The notes: generated by a model from the letters alone, not told the origin. 64,000 nt of DNA from Fragum whitleyi (GCA_948146395.1 OX411552.1:51698258-51762257); one strand, 5' to 3'; positions 24,346 to 37,335 are shown, counted from the stretch's first letter. Numbers and translations are program-made.

Positions 24346-27227
24346 AGTGTTATATACCGTGTATGGAAAATCCTGTAGAATCTTAGTAGGTTTTAAATAA
24401 AGCAGTACCTCTTTAGATTCAATTTAGTATCTCTAGATACTTCTCTCTACAAAATCACTGTTTATTTCGTTAAATGCATGATACTAGCATTCTTCATCAA
24501 GTGAAGATAATGAAAATTACCCTTTAAAAACACAAAATTATTTTGGAATGTCTATACGAGCGAATTTTTGATCGGCGTAAGATTCTCGAGACTTGAGAGC
24601 AAAAACAAAGTTTGTGTCTGTGCACTGTATTGACAGATACTATGTTTTGGATTTAAACCTTCGCTATTGCAACTTGTAGTAATTTGCCGGAAATGTGTTT
24701 TATTGAGGTCGTGAACTCTTTAACTTCTACACACGTGGTTGGCCATACCACATGTGATGACATACTACGATTTTACCTGCCTTCTTATGAATGAAGTCTT
24801 TGCTTATAAGTTACGAAAGGTAAAGTTTACAAACGAATGGAATGTTTCTGCCGTATTTCTCCTATTAAACACGCCCGAGCGCGATGCAAAACGTCGTGGA
24901 GGCGCTAATTATTTCAGACTCTTTTACTTAATTAAAAAAATATACGTATTTTGGTATCTAAGAGAAGCAAACTGTTAACATGTTCGTAATTATCGATTGA
25001 AATACGTACGCTACCCAATACGCTTTTCTATTTATCTATTAAGGCCATAGATTTAAAAAATTAAATAAAATGTTAGCTAATGAATTGTAATTCTGTCATT
25101 TAAAGTCATCTATCGAAATACGGTCACCCTCGACCATTAATTGCAGCTTTCAAAGTGATTGTGTTAGCAGAAGCCGAGATTATTTTTATTGTTATTATTT
25201 GTTCAAGATAGGAAGTTCCAGACGATGCAATATCCAATGTTCCGCTACCGATGGTCAAAGCGGTCTAATAAATCATTACCTATTCACGTATGAAATTAAT
25301 AATCCTGTATTAAATTCTAAAATTTCGTGATGTGTAAATACAAGTGTAGTGAAAACACAACATGTCTAGAGCTAGCTGGGTCACAGCGTGTCGGCACCCT
25401 TTTAAGTCCCCAGATTCTTTTCAAGGGGCGACGTCGCTTTTGAAATAAGTCACACACGAGAGTTTACGGGGGTTTTCCTATTTTATCAGTATGAATTGTG
25501 ACTAGGATTTAATCATTTGACTCGGATATTTTGTATATTTGCAGAAGGTGAAATGATTTCAGAAATATTTTCGTAACAACGAAAGGGGATTTTGTTCGCA
25601 TGTGACTTATGAAGAATTATGAGAAACAGTTTTATTTTTGTGTTAAATTTTAACCTTTCGCGCTTCCGGAAGACTGCACGATTTAGGACGCGCTAGTTTT
25701 TCAGATGTTGAACGATTTTTTAATGACGCAACCAGTCTTATCCTGATAGGAATTTAAGATAGTTAACCCACAATCTATTGAACATTACGTCGTGGAGTAG
25801 CAGCTATTGAAATTAAATTCGAGACCGGATTTTTCACCGCGGACCGTGGAAGGTTGGATGTTGTTGATCAAGGGCCTGGATGTTCTTGATCAAGGGCCTG
25901 GGAATCGTATTTATGGGGGAGCGCGTTTATCAGGGAGGGCGCGTCTAAAAGGTGAATACGGTATATTTAGTCCAAATTCTCCTTGAAACATAAACACGCA
26001 CCACTTGACCGTGACCAACCTTGATATGAAGTATAATTGCATACTTGTGTAATGTAAATATCTTCGGTTACGGGTATTTTTGTATCATATTACCCAAATC
26101 CCATTCCCTGTTTTTTTGGGTTTTTTTTTTGTTGTTTTTTTCTGTTTTTTTTTTTTTCGTTTCAAACAAGGCCGGAAAACAGGGGAAATAGCAATCTCGG
26201 TACCATTTACTGTTAATATATGAATGTCGAAAATAGATGAATAGATAAAAGAATCAAATGAACAAATATCCCAACACGATAGACCTTATTTTAAATTTAA
26301 ACATCGAATTTATTTTTTCAAAGAACTTGACATCGTAACTACAACTGTATAGTAGCGCTTCTATCCCTCGGATAGCTCTAGAATTTCCTCAATACAATCA
26401 TTCATCAATTTGTTTTGCCGTAAGTATGTAAAATATTACAAAAAACGAAATTTGGATTGAAAACAATCACCTGTGGACTGGAGCACCTTAACCTTAACAT
26501 GGAAATTGGTATTTCTCGCACCAGAACTAGAATTAGCATACATCCGTACGTAGCTGCCATCTTCTACCCTCTTAGGTTTACGATTATCCGCCGTTTGGTA
26601 GGAGCAATAGAATTTAAACAACGAGTATATTTGGACAATTCATTAGCTGTACAAAATACCTACCTACATAGATTTTATCGGATTTTTTTTTTTTGTTTTG
26701 TTTTTGTTTTGTTTTTTTTTTAATTATTTTTTACGCAATGGCATCAGATAATTATTCTTTCACAAGACTGAATATTACCAAAAGAGACCAAAACCCTGTA
26801 TTTACAATTACGAAACAGCGGTCTTTTAATTCGGAGGATGGGGGGACCCCATTCAGGTCGTACCAGAGCCATAGCGGATAACGTTTAAAAGTCAATATCC
26901 AGAAAGACTGCTGTTTAATCTGCTAAATTATGGGTTCCGCATGTGGTAATTGAATTACCTTTCTGACTGCTATTTTTTGTGTTAAGAAAAGAATCATTAG
27001 TCTGGACGCTATAGTTGCCTGTTTTCTTTTCTCTAGGCTTATCGCTCTCTGTCTTTCGGTCTGTCTCTGTCTGTCACACTATCTTCCTTTCTTTTCCTCT
27101 CTTACTCTTTCTTTGAATTTATAAATTTGACGATACACTTTCCCTTCATTATTTTTTACATTTATAATTTCTCTTTTCTCAACGAATTCAGTATATCACT
27201 TAAGAATGCCAACAGATTCGTTCACCA
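24346..27227. other. Non-coding stretch with minor repeats
   Basis: No gene recognised. Holds a 22-bp perfect-but-one tandem pair (25,857-25,900, containing TTGATCAAGGGCCTG), several poly-T tracts (about 26,110-26,160 and 26,680-26,725) and a pyrimidine-rich CTGTCTTT tract (27,040-27,120). Confidence 0.55.
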
Positions 27228-27248
27228 TCAGTACTTTCAGTGCTTTGA
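27228..27248 (-). repeat. R-family terminal motif, minus orientation
   Basis: The reverse complement reads TCAAAGCACTGAAAGTACTG, as at the 5' ends of R copies at 31,326, 38,730 and 49,766. Here it abuts the 170-bp tandem array rather than an R body. Confidence 0.8.
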
Positions 27249-27264
27249 TTTACCTTTCATGCTC

Positions 27265-28365
27265 ATAAGAGATATAGGGATGCACCCGTGCAGCGCTCAA
27301 ATATGACCCAAGGGTCTTGATATGAACAAACTTGGTAGAAGGTCACTAGGTAATGCTACATACCAAATATGAAAGCTGTCTGCAATTTGGTTTCAGAGAA
27401 GAAGATTTTTAAAGATTTTCGCTCTTTGATTCTATGTAAAAAGGGATGCACCCGGGTGGACCCCAAATTTGACTCCATTGTCTTGATATGAACAAACTTG
27501 GAAGAGGTCCAAAAGGTGATGCTACATACTTAATATGAAAGCTGTCAGCCTTCTGGTTTCAGAGAAGAAGATTTTTGAAGGTTTTCCTTTTTTCACCCAT
27601 CGTGCTCAGATGAGCTGAATGGAATGCGCCCGAATGGAGCCCAAATATAACCCAAGGGTCTTGATATGAACAAACTTGGTAGGGGCCCTCTAGATGATGC
27701 CACATACCAAAACTAATAGCAGTGTGCCCTCTGGTTTCGATTTGTCTGGCTCGATGGCCGGGTGGTTAGCGCGCTCGACTCGTAACCTGGTGGTTGTGGG
27801 TTCGAGCCCCACCGGATGCGGGTAGTGTATTTGGGCAGGACACTTTACAGACAGGGCCCCAGTCCACCCAGCTGTAAAAGTGGGTAGCAGTGGTTAAAAC
27901 CCATTGCCTCTCTCTCTATGTGTAATGATCTGGAATGAGTTAGGACCACGATGGAAATAAGAGTCATTCGACCCTTTATCGTGTCATCCTCGAGTAAAAA
28001 AAAAAAAAAAAAAGAAGATTTTAAAAGATTTTGGCTCTTTGATTCTATGTAAAAAGGGTTGCGCCCGGGTGAAGCCCAAATATGATCCTAGGGTCTTGAT
28101 ATGAACACACTTGGTAGAGGTCCACTACATACGAAATATGAAAGCTGTCTGCCTTCTGGTTTCATAGAAGAAGATTTTTGAAGATTTTCATTTTTTTTAC
28201 CTTTCATGCTCATAAGAGATAAATGGATGCACCCGTGCAAAGCTCAAATATGACCCAAGGGTCTTGATATGAACAAACTTGGTAGAAGGTCACTAGGTAA
28301 GGCTACATACCAAATATGAAAGCTGTCTGCCATCTGGTTTCGGAGAAGAAGATTTTTTTAAGATG
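27265..28365. repeat. About 170-bp tandem repeat array, interrupted by a SINE
   Basis: Five to six diverged units with GGTCTTGATATGAACAAACT and ATGAAAGCTGTCTGCC blocks, homologous to 23,805-24,318. The array is split at 27,744-28,013 by a SINE. The matching uninterrupted site at about 24,118-24,135 (TTTCGATTAAAGAAGATTTT) shows the pre-insertion state. Confidence 0.9.
27744..28013 (+). mobile_element. tRNA-derived SINE with poly-A tail
   Basis: The head has an A-box-like GGCCGGGTGGTTAGCGC (27,757-27,773) and a B box GGTTCGAGCCC (about 27,799), with tRNA-like spacing. A non-tRNA body follows (GGACACTTTACAGACAGGGC, then TAGCAGTGGTTAAAACCCAT), and 18 A residues at 27,996-28,013. Insertion into the tandem array is proved by comparison with the empty site in the sister array. 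The direct repeat is short and ambiguous because the target is A-rich. Confidence 0.88.
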
Positions 28366-28565
28366 TTCATATTTTCACGCTTTTGTTAAGGGTTAAGGGA
28401 AAGTTAAGGTTGGATTTCAATTATTTGAACAACTTTGGTAGAGCTTGACCCAAGGAACATCCCTGCCTAGTTTCATCAAGACCGGTTTAGAAATTTAGAA
28501 ATTGTGGACGACGCACGACGCACGACTGACGACGGACATTCTACGATCACAATAGCACTAAAAAT
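28366..28565. repeat. Repeat tail with GACGACGCACGACGCACGAC
   Basis: A unique segment then a GACG-rich tail (about 28,505-28,540) followed by ACGATCACAATAGCAC. It is comparable to the tail at 6,620-6,665 and probably forms the end of the element that carries the tandem array. Confidence 0.6.
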
Positions 28566-28925
28566 ATTCCTATATAGTTCATTTTCCTAGACGATGATCG
28601 TGAACACTATTTACGACGGCCGCAAACAGCGTATAAATATTTCATCTTCACTTTTAGTTCAACCCTGTATTATTACATTTTTAAACAGAAAAATTACACT
28701 AGATCTATATACCCGTTGAATTTTTGCCATTTAATACCAAAACTGTAATTTCTCAGAAAAGGCTGCTTTGTAGAAGTATTGTAATAAAAATTCTCCATTA
28801 CAATATTTCAACAAAGGGATGACGAGGATCAGTTTGCATTTTTCTATAATCTGATCTTTGTTCAAATTTTAGGGTGTTAACAGACGTTAAAAAACTAAAA
28901 AAAAAATAAATAAAAAAAAAAACAT

Positions 28926-29012
28926 GACCACCGATGGTGCGCCTCGAACCCACGCCGCGAATGTACAAAAGTTTATGAGCTGTAGACGTATACATTAGGC
29001 TACGACCACTCT
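28926..29012 (-). repeat. tRNA-like SINE head, minus strand
   Basis: Minus-strand reading has an A-box-like GTGGTCGTAGCCTAATGTAT and a B box GTGGGTTCGAGGC, 50-60 bases apart. Pairing of the tRNA stems is poor, so a functional tRNA is unlikely. An A-rich tract (28,900-28,921) lies on the 3' side and may be part of the element. Confidence 0.45.
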
Positions 29013-29517
29013 GTCTCTGCGCTAACGAATTTAAAGACTATTTATTATTGATTTCCTCATATAGGATCCTTTCTTACCATTTTGATAAAGAAAATGATAG
29101 TAATAAAATAAATAAATAAATAAATGAATATACATATAAATGGGCCCAAATCAATGCTTACGTTAGGACATTTCAAATCTGTGTAGTATTGATTTACACT
29201 TTACCAAGGTGTATTTATCACATATGTCAAGCATGTATCTACGATATAGGTCGATAGATTCAATAACAAATAAAATAAATGAAAGATCATTGTTGGTTAT
29301 AATTATAGAAGTAAATCATTGAATTCTGAGAAGGAATGCAAAACACTAACAAGATAGATAATAATCACGGATCTTATTTTCTAACTTGTTATTTATGTCC
29401 GTTTTTGGATGACCTTCATTGAGTAACACTTGGACGATTTTTAATTTAATATGCTTTTCGTCATTTTACCACCAATAAATAGACACAAAACTGTTTAGAT
29501 AAATAAAATTTACTCAC

Positions 29518-29535
29518 CGTTAATTCTTCATCCAT
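29518..29535 (-). CDS. Candidate first coding exon, unknown gene
   Basis: On the minus strand GACATGGATGAAGAATTAAC is followed by G and then the donor GTGAGT (29,517-29,512). The peptide would start MDEELT. About 40 bases upstream on the minus strand is TTCGCGAGATTTCG, close to the TCTCGCGAGA promoter element known from animal promoters. An upstream out-of-frame ATG (about 29,556) counts against it. No further exon could be traced, so the call is weak. Confidence 0.25.
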
Positions 29536-30660
29536 GTCCTTAAACGCAATTCCATGAAATAATCACACGAAATCTCGCGAAAAAACATTTCAATCGGTTT
29601 TCGACCACAATTACATTACGTAGTAAAATGACGTCATAAAAATCGCAGAAAAAAAGACTTAATCCAAATTCATTTAGGACCCAAAATGCTCGACGCGGAA
29701 CATATATATTTTCATACGCGATTAACGATTGTTAAATACATTCATTGCGTTAGAAACAGCAAACTTTATGACACATGTTTGTGTTAATAGCGGCTAATAT
29801 TTTTAAAATATTAGAACTAGAAAAACTAGAAACGCTGTTAAGTCGGCAGATCGTGTGTTTGGCGACATTCGTTTATTATCTTAAAGTAACCAATTTTCTA
29901 AATGTGCGGTGGACTTTTTACGGAAGCAAATCGGTTTTCAACAGTAGTTGGTGTTCTCAAAATTTACAGATTAAACTAATAATTGGATTAATAATTTTAA
30001 GACAAATGCGGGATAAGAGCCATAAAAACCTTTCCCAATGTTTGAAATTTCTGTGACAGGATAAATAACGGAAACCATAAAGAAAAATCGGCATTGAAAC
30101 TCGAATCAGCTCAGTATAGGTAAGATATACTATATTTCGTTTATGAGTGAACAAAAAAAGTAAATACAGCTTAATTAATGTCAAAGGCGCGATATATCAG
30201 TTGCTCAACACTGATTTGATTGCATTCATTTGCATTTCTGGGTGGTTATCTTTCGACGAGGAATATTCTATTCACAGACAATGTCATATGATGACAACTG
30301 CATAATCAAAAGGTTGGATGATTTATCTAAATTTTGACACCTTTGTCAACAGGAAATAATCATTAGAAATATAAAATCCAATAACTTGAATATTGGATAT
30401 TTTACTATTTGTGTCTGCAACTAGTAGATCTTTCTGCCTACAGCGATTCCCCGGATGTAAACATCACGTGACCCGTGACGTCATCCGTCAACTCATGTAT
30501 AGTTTACGGACCTAAAAGAATTGTCGTTATTTTGATTCAACTAAAATGGTAGTCAAGTTAAAGCCGAAATGATACAGCAATTAGCGGTTTTCGGTCTGTG
30601 CACACGTAGACTGGTTAATCTGTCCCAATCTACGCTAACCTCCGAAACTGGGACGGGAAA
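29536..30660. other. Non-coding stretch with CRE-like words
   Basis: TGACGTCAT occurs near 29,628 and 30,476, the latter beside CACGTGACCCG. ORFs at 29,775-30,056 (+) and 30,184-29,957 (-) have no domains. Nothing else is recognised. Confidence 0.5.
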
Positions 30661-30663
30661 AAC

Positions 30664-30735
30664 CTAATTTTTACCATGCAGGTTTCTGCATGGTGACAAT
30701 TGCGCATGCGCAAGAATGGGCGGAGTTTACTGGAA
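30664..30735. promoter_or_regulatory. NRF1-like and GC-box cluster
   Basis: TTGCGCATGCGCAAG (about 30,700) is a palindromic NRF1-type site, followed by GGGCGG. A 9-bp hairpin ACCATGCAG/CTGCATGGT lies at 30,674-30,695. On the minus strand ATGCAGAAACCTGCATG then GTAAAA could be a tiny first exon, but the hairpin explains the sequence equally well. Confidence 0.3.
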
Positions 30736-31325
30736 GGAAATATCTTGTCGAACCAATGGTTACGAATATTTTACTTACTATCGATTCGATATCCCTTGAC
30801 GCGTGAAGATGGGAAGGAAATGGCTTTATTATATTATATTCTACCGCTATTTGTTCACTTATAGAACTTTTTATTTTGACGATCAATCTAATATTCATAC
30901 GAGAAAAGAAATTTACATATGATAAAGTTGATGTTAAGGAAAAACTTATATTTATACAATTTCTTTCTAATGTGACATTAGCATTTGCTTGTTACGGAAA
31001 ACGTTGAGACCACTGATTGAATAATTCTTGTTACATGGTTATTGGTTACATGAAAGAGTTTTTGTTCTTTTTACGATTGTAATGTTTGTGGTTGATAAGT
31101 ACCGAAATGTTGCATGGAAAGCATAAAATTTTCATAAACACAAAACTTTATCACGCTTCGCTATTAAATATTTTTACAAATAAACCAAACAAAGTCTTTT
31201 TCTTTCATTTTCTTATTTTCTTGTATGTTTTGTTAATTTCTCTATTAATATTAATCAATCTTTCGTGATTTTTTTGGCAATTTGAATTGCGAAATCAGTG
31301 GCTGTCACGGAAGGAACAATCATAA

Positions 31326-32215
31326 TCAAAGCACTGAAAGTACTGATGGTGAACGAACCTGATGGCATTCTAGAGTGATATATTGAATTCAATTAGAAAA
31401 GAGAAATTGTGCATGTAAAAATAGGGGGGAGGAATTGTCTCGACAAATTTTCCGTTATTCGGAAATTTCACTGCAAATTCAAAGAAAGGGAAAGAGAGGA
31501 AAAATCCTGTTAGAAAAATGTTAGTTAGAATATGAGTTGTTACTCTGTGAAAATTTCTTTCACACACTTGAAATAGGTACATTTATTAATTAAACATAAA
31601 TGGAGAGAACGATTTAAACCTATCTTAAACTGTCTTCAACCTATATCCAATGGTGTTTGTTTTTACAAAAGTAATTGTTATCATGTTTAAGCTTATTTCA
31701 AGTAAATTTGTTGTATTTGTTTTAACTTTTTTTTTTGTCTATTTTTGTTTCTTCTTAGAGGATGAAAAGGTCTTTGAGTACCAACCAAAGAAACACTTAT
31801 GAATATCAGTCAGTCCTGAACTGTACTCATTGTTTCAAGTAATGATTTGTTAACTTATTAATAGTTTTTTTAACCAAAACCTGGGAGATCAATTTTTATC
31901 ATATCTGAAGCCATAACCACTTCCGTGGTTGACACTTATGTCGTTATTCAATTTTATAACACTGCAGAATGAAAAATATATAGGTATAGCTTGAAGGAGG
32001 TCTAGTGCCCTATTAGTATAATTCATAGATAATTTCTGTTTAAGGTTTAGAAATTAAAGTATTACTTTTTATATTAAACAATTGCTTCATAGTAAATTGC
32101 ATACTAAAAGTCTTTGGAAATATTATTTTTGTAACGTAATTTCCACATTAAAAGCGAATAAGAATCTTATTTAAGAAGTTTATTTTTTTAAAGGAAGGTA
32201 ATAATTGCATGACTA
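31326..32215 (+). repeat. Dispersed repeat R, copy 2 (most complete)
   Basis: It starts TCAAAGCACTGAAAGTACTG and continues with GGCATTCTAGAGTGATATAT, TTGAAATAGGTACATTTAT, GAGGATGAAAAGGTCTTTGA and TGCTTCATAGTAAATT. It aligns with 5,850-6,575 and 49,766-50,290. There is no coding capacity, and the 3' terminus is not defined. Confidence 0.85.
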
Positions 32216-33708
32216 TGTTAGACAAATAGTTTGGGTATAATACAATGTTTTTCCCCCCGACTTTTTTCCCAATAATAATTGAGAATCCTTACAATTGTCG
32301 GTTTATTTTTTGCACAAGAACCTATTGTTTACCTTCAAGAGTTTGGATGATTGTGAAATCACTCACTATCGATATCTTATTACAGTATTGCGGCTGATAT
32401 CAGACTTTTCTGCTCGGAGCTAGTTTTTGCTTATACTGTAGTTAACCAATTCTAAACGTATTTTGGGAAGGATGGAGCCAGTTTTTATTCATCGATTAAG
32501 ATTTTTATGATTTCTGTTAAAAAACGCAATGGCTTTTCCAGAATGATTTAACAACTAAACCCGCCTGTCGAATTGTAAACAAGTGCATGACGGATCTGGT
32601 CCCCCCTTGACCACGGCAATATCTACTCGTCAATTGGAGTGGTATCGAGGGTTGAATATTTAGCTATCATTTATTTAATCTTTAAATAGAATTTTGAATT
32701 GATATGGTCTAAGAGATGCGTAGCTAAGGGAGAATGGAGGTACTGACCAATTAAAAACTAACTGCAATGCATCAACCTGTCTAGTTTGCGAAAAACACTC
32801 GGGACAAAATAATCTATTGTTTTGAAGCTTTTGCCGGATTTGATTTAAAAACGATGTAATTACAACCTCCACCCTTCCTCCTCCCTAACTGGCTTTAAAT
32901 TAAATCATAATTTCACTCTTTCCTAACATGTTATCTATTTTATTCATGTTAAGTTATTGCTAGATATGGAATTTAAGCCAGATAGGGTATAATTACTAAT
33001 TTCTTGATAGCAATTTATTTAATATTATTATTTCCGTCAAAGCATGTCGATATTCACACCAATTCACTTTATCTTTTAGCAGATTCTTTGTAAAAATTGT
33101 ACTATGCCTAAGTTTTTGGTAAAAACTCCACATCTTAGTGCATTCTTTTAACGTAAAAATGTGATCAGCATGTTTGAGAGAATCCGTGGCTCGATATTTC
33201 GAGGTATGGTTGAGCCTAGCTTCGGAAGCACGCTTCTTCCTTTTAAAAATGAAAGGGGGTTTTGCGTGGGCTGCTCCCATTCCAGTGAGAAATATTCAAT
33301 CGAATCCGGTCGTTCAATATTTTTACGTACATATTGCTCGGGTTGTCCGATGTATATATTATGTAAAAAGATTGTATTTCACCCTCTATTATATTCCATG
33401 CGCTAGTAATTGGTGGTGTTTTATGTCACTATTACTTCGGATTCGATTGAGACATGCGCAGTAGCAGAATTCCTGCTGAGACATGGGTCAAACTTTGTCT
33501 CTGCAAAATATTTCATTCTAAGTATGTATTTCGGAATACCTAGGTATATGCGGAATTTCATGCCCATATATGGGATAAACTCCATACCATAGTGAATTAT
33601 TTTGACCTAAGTACATTTGAATTTTCCCACATTTGATCTCAATTGTTCACTTGCTACAAACATTTATAACGGTACCTCACTACGGAGCATTTTGGCGACA
33701 ACACCAAC
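32216..33708. other. Non-coding stretch
   Basis: Several overlapping ORFs of 60-96 codons lie at 32,996-33,592 on both strands. None has a recognisable domain or splice context, and they are likely chance ORFs. Confidence 0.5.
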
Positions 33709-33709
33709 G

Positions 33710-33942
33710 TCAAGTTAATGGTAGTCTAGAGGTAGAGCGTCGGCCTCTTGACCTTAAAGGTCCTGAGTTCGATTCCCGGGAGCGGCTATCGATCTTGGTT
33801 CTTTCATTGGCCCACACATTCGGCGCGAGTACTGGTGAATTTTCCAGGAAGCAGAATCGAGAGGGATTAATCTAAGTTGCAAGAACTTGTTTCCCAATCG
33901 ATGTAAAATAAATAGGTTTAAACCAAGTTAATGGTTAGTCTA
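33710..33942 (+). mobile_element. tRNA-derived SINE with flanking direct repeat
   Basis: The tRNA-like head has TAGTCTAGAGGTAGAGCGTC (A box) and GAGTTCGATTCCCGG (B box, about 33,766). The body runs to ATGTAAAATAAATAGG. The direct repeat CAAGTTAATGGTAGTCTA flanks it (33,711-33,728, and with one extra T at 33,924-33,942), which is consistent with target-primed insertion. Confidence 0.75.
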
Positions 33943-35329
33943 ACGAATGGATCTCATGGTTTTCAGTATTTTATGGTTAACATTACCATTGTCAGATAAC
34001 ATCCCTTGGCATTGCTTTTTTATTGATCCTTAAGGTTGACCATTCATGATAATCAATTTCGAGATCTTTAGGGCATGTATAAATATCCTTATGTTTAGGT
34101 CCGTAAAAATTCGTCTCTCCACTTTACTAGCCTAAATTTATCCATTGAAATGCATTTTGAAGTAACTTTATTCCACATAAATAGATGGTTTCATACAGCA
34201 AGGTGGTTTGCCACTTCAAACACCCGCTTGCACTTATTTTCCTATTTTAGTAGCAGATAACTTAATAATGTCATTTTTTAAATATCAAAATATTTAGGTG
34301 CTTTGCATTATTTTTTTGCGTCAGAATTTTTTTAAAAAAAAACAAACATTGTGGCTTTTTTGGTTTTTTTTTTTTTTTTGAAAAATATTGAAATTTTATA
34401 GTGCTCCGTAGCGCTCAACTAGCATGTCTTAAGAAACGAAATTTAGTATATTTCCGCATTTCAGGGACATTTCATCAGGTTGTTAACTGAAGGGACGTTC
34501 TACTGATGATTCGTTACTCTTCTTCGTGATTTAGGTTTCGTTATTCTTAAAAAATAGATTTAAAAAAATAGCACAAAGGGGCAATACGACAATTTTAACA
34601 TTTTTTTCTGTCATATCGTATCGATTGGAGCAGCCTTCTTTGTCTACTTGGATTCCGACATCAATACTACCACTACATAGGTCTACGATGGTGGGAGACA
34701 AATAGTCGGAAACAATAAGTGCCGCCGTTGGTGATCGACGCGCAACCAACTGCGCTTTGACGGCGGCTCCATGTTTATAGTCAGGCAGAAATGAAGGCTT
34801 TTTTGGTTGAACCTGGTTTTGGAGTAAATAGAAAATGATTTTACATATTCTGAAAGCTGAGACCTTAAGCTTTTAGAATCAGTCGGATGACATCTTGTCA
34901 GCCTTAAGCGTTTCGAGAAATCCAAGATGGCGTCCAAGATGGCCGCCAATAGCTGAAAAAAGACAAAATTATTGAATAAAAATGTTTCTCTTATTTCAGA
35001 GCCTGGTAAATATAACAATTGGAAATGCAGAAAATTATGAAGGCTATCAAAGTGCTGGAGTTAATAGCCTACACTCTGAAAAAAAAAAACAGTTTAAGAT
35101 AAACATGCGTTTTTTAATGGTCTGGAATGTCCTAGATTAGATAAACGTCTTTTTAATTTCTCTTTTCTTAATTTTTGTTATAAATAGGAAATTAATTGCC
35201 CGAAAAACAATGGATAAGTATCAAAGGACTGACAGTTTTGTAAGAAGGAATTTCCCAAATGTCCTTATAATAAGTCTAAATGACAGTTCGAAAAGAACTG
35301 ATCATAGCTTGATAGCTGTTGTAACAAAA
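33943..35329. other. Non-coding stretch
   Basis: No gene assigned. A minus-strand frame through 34,800-34,531 is open and less AT-rich than its surroundings (contains GAAVKAQLVARRSPTA), but no family is recognised. CCAAGATGGCGTCCAAGATG at about 34,920 is a YY1-like word common in dispersed repeats. Confidence 0.45.
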
Positions 35330-35710
35330 TCAAAGTACTGAAATGTACCAAAATTATGTTGGAAATTGCAATTTATAGCAAAGATCTTCTGAAGGTAAAC
35401 AAATTCTTTCAAATATTTTCTTTATTTATTGCAATAATGGCAGAGTAGAGATCATCACAAACGTCAATAAAACAGGATTGCAATGGTAGTCGTAGATATC
35501 TTAATGTCTCTGTTTTGTTTCTTATTACTGTCACGCCTTTCAGTACCTTCAGTGCTTTGTCTTGCTTTCCTTTTTACTTTCTTTTTCATCAAATAAAGAC
35601 TAGTTAATTAATAAGGTCTTGTAATTTATAGAATATTTGAGATTAACTTGTCTTGAGTACCCGATATTTTCAGAATCTAAAGGTAGACTCGTATACTTTC
35701 AGTACTTTGA
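35330..35710. mobile_element. Small element bounded by inverted R-type termini
   Basis: TCAAAGTACTGAAATGTACC (35,330-35,349) and the inverted GTATACTTTCAGTACTTTGA (35,691-35,710) face each other. A further inverted copy of the motif is inside (35,540-35,559). The interior is AT-rich and non-coding. No target duplication could be defined. Confidence 0.45.
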
Positions 35711-36189
35711 TCGTTCATCATTTTATTTGACAATCTTTTAAGTTTTGATTCCTATCATCGATTGCTTAGTTAACCTGATCAGAGATTTAAAGAAAATTTA
35801 TCTAATGAATGGCTATCAGAAGCACTTTTTTTCACCTTTGCTTATCAAGTACCTTCAGCCATTTTTTTCAAAGATCACGTGATGAGGCTTCTTATCCGGG
35901 AAATCCATTTGCTGATTTTGAAGTGAGACTCTTATCGAAACTGTCTGCATTTTATAATCTGGAAATTTCATTGCAGAAAATCCTTAGAGGGCATGTAGGA
36001 ACAAATTAAAAAAGATTTACCAGATCTTCTCGAAATTCCCGCCAAATAAAACACTAGATTTGCCCCTGAAAATTAAACAACAACATTTGGCGGGAACTTA
36101 GCCTTGTTCCTTTCTCCTGGCTCCCAGCTCTTTCGAAAAGTATCGCATATCGACAGTCCCATCTATTTTATGAATTCGATATCACTTTT

Positions 36190-36960
36190 TAAAACGTTTT
36201 TGAATATCAATAATAACTATCTTCACTTACTTGGTCAAAACGTGTGTGAGTTCGATTTTAGGTCATATCGGACCAGGATGTCTGGAGTGATGTGCCCATG
36301 TACGTCAAAATAGATAGTTTTGACTTTGATAGCACTCGAGCATATACTAATATTGACCAAGCAAGACAAAACGTGAACGAAAAATTAGTCACTAAAAGAT
36401 CACTTATCTTGGTCAACTTGGTAAAAAAATGAATGAAAATGACAGAGTTCGCTTTTGGGTTAGGTCGGACCAGGAAGTCTTTAGTTTTTTGCTCCTGAAC
36501 GTAAAAAATAGCTATTGTTGATTTTGTTTACACCGTTATCTACAAATATTGATGAATCATAACAAAACTTGGCAATAAGATCTTTGATGGGTTCGATTTT
36601 CAGTATAACCGCATAAAAAAAAGAGTTATTTGCCGTTGAATTTGACAAAATAGCCGATTCCGACTTTGTTTTCACTGGAAATATATATATTGACCAATCA
36701 GGACAAAACTTGGTATCTTGGATAATTTCATTTTTCAAATTGATGTGGTTAGTAAAACCCGAGTTATATGCCCTTGTAATTGACAAAATAGTCGTTTTTG
36801 ACAGACACAAATATTGACCAAACAAAACAAAACTTGGACATTAATTTTTTATCCAAACTTGATCAGAACTTCAGATTTTGAGTAATGTACCCTTGGCTTT
36901 GACAAAATTGTCGTTTCGTCAACTTAGTTTCACTCGAAAAGGCACAAATATAAAACATTC
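36190..36960. repeat. Diverged tandem repeat, about 120-190 bp units
   Basis: ATTGACCAA-type words followed by ACAAAAC-type words recur at 36,352, 36,548, 36,689 and 36,813. GTTATTTGCC/GTTATATGCCCTT and GACAAAATAG recur at matching offsets. An imperfect hairpin with ATGGTCCTCTAGT follows at 37,075-37,096, as after the array at the start of the window. Confidence 0.8.
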
Positions 36961-37335
36961 AAAACTCAAAAGACCATACATGTATACGCAATTTTCAGCT
37001 GCATTATAATCTCGCATCTTAAATAATGTGCCACATTGTGATTTTCGGGATATTTAGGTTCAGTTGGGCTATTAAGAACAATCATGGTCCTCTAGTGTTT
37101 AGAGATTGTGTGATTTTCACACCTTTCAACTCGTAATCCCTTTTTGACACCTTATTGTCTATTTCGCACCATGCGTCATAGAAACCCGTTCCGTGAAAAA
37201 TATACTGTTTTATTTAATTGAATTACTGAGTTGTTGTTTGGCCATCTGCTGTTTACATTCATTACTAAAAATTGTCTCTTATTGATATTTCGGCCAGTCG
37301 ACTAGTTATAGTTATTTGTGTTTAATCTTTCGACT

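Noticed and set aside
27744..27815. Functional tRNA gene
   Set aside because: The acceptor stem does not pair well, and a SINE body with poly-A tail follows.
34918..34950. Start codon in ATGGCGTCCAAGATGGCC
   Set aside because: The frame closes after nine codons and this YY1-like word is common in dispersed repeats.
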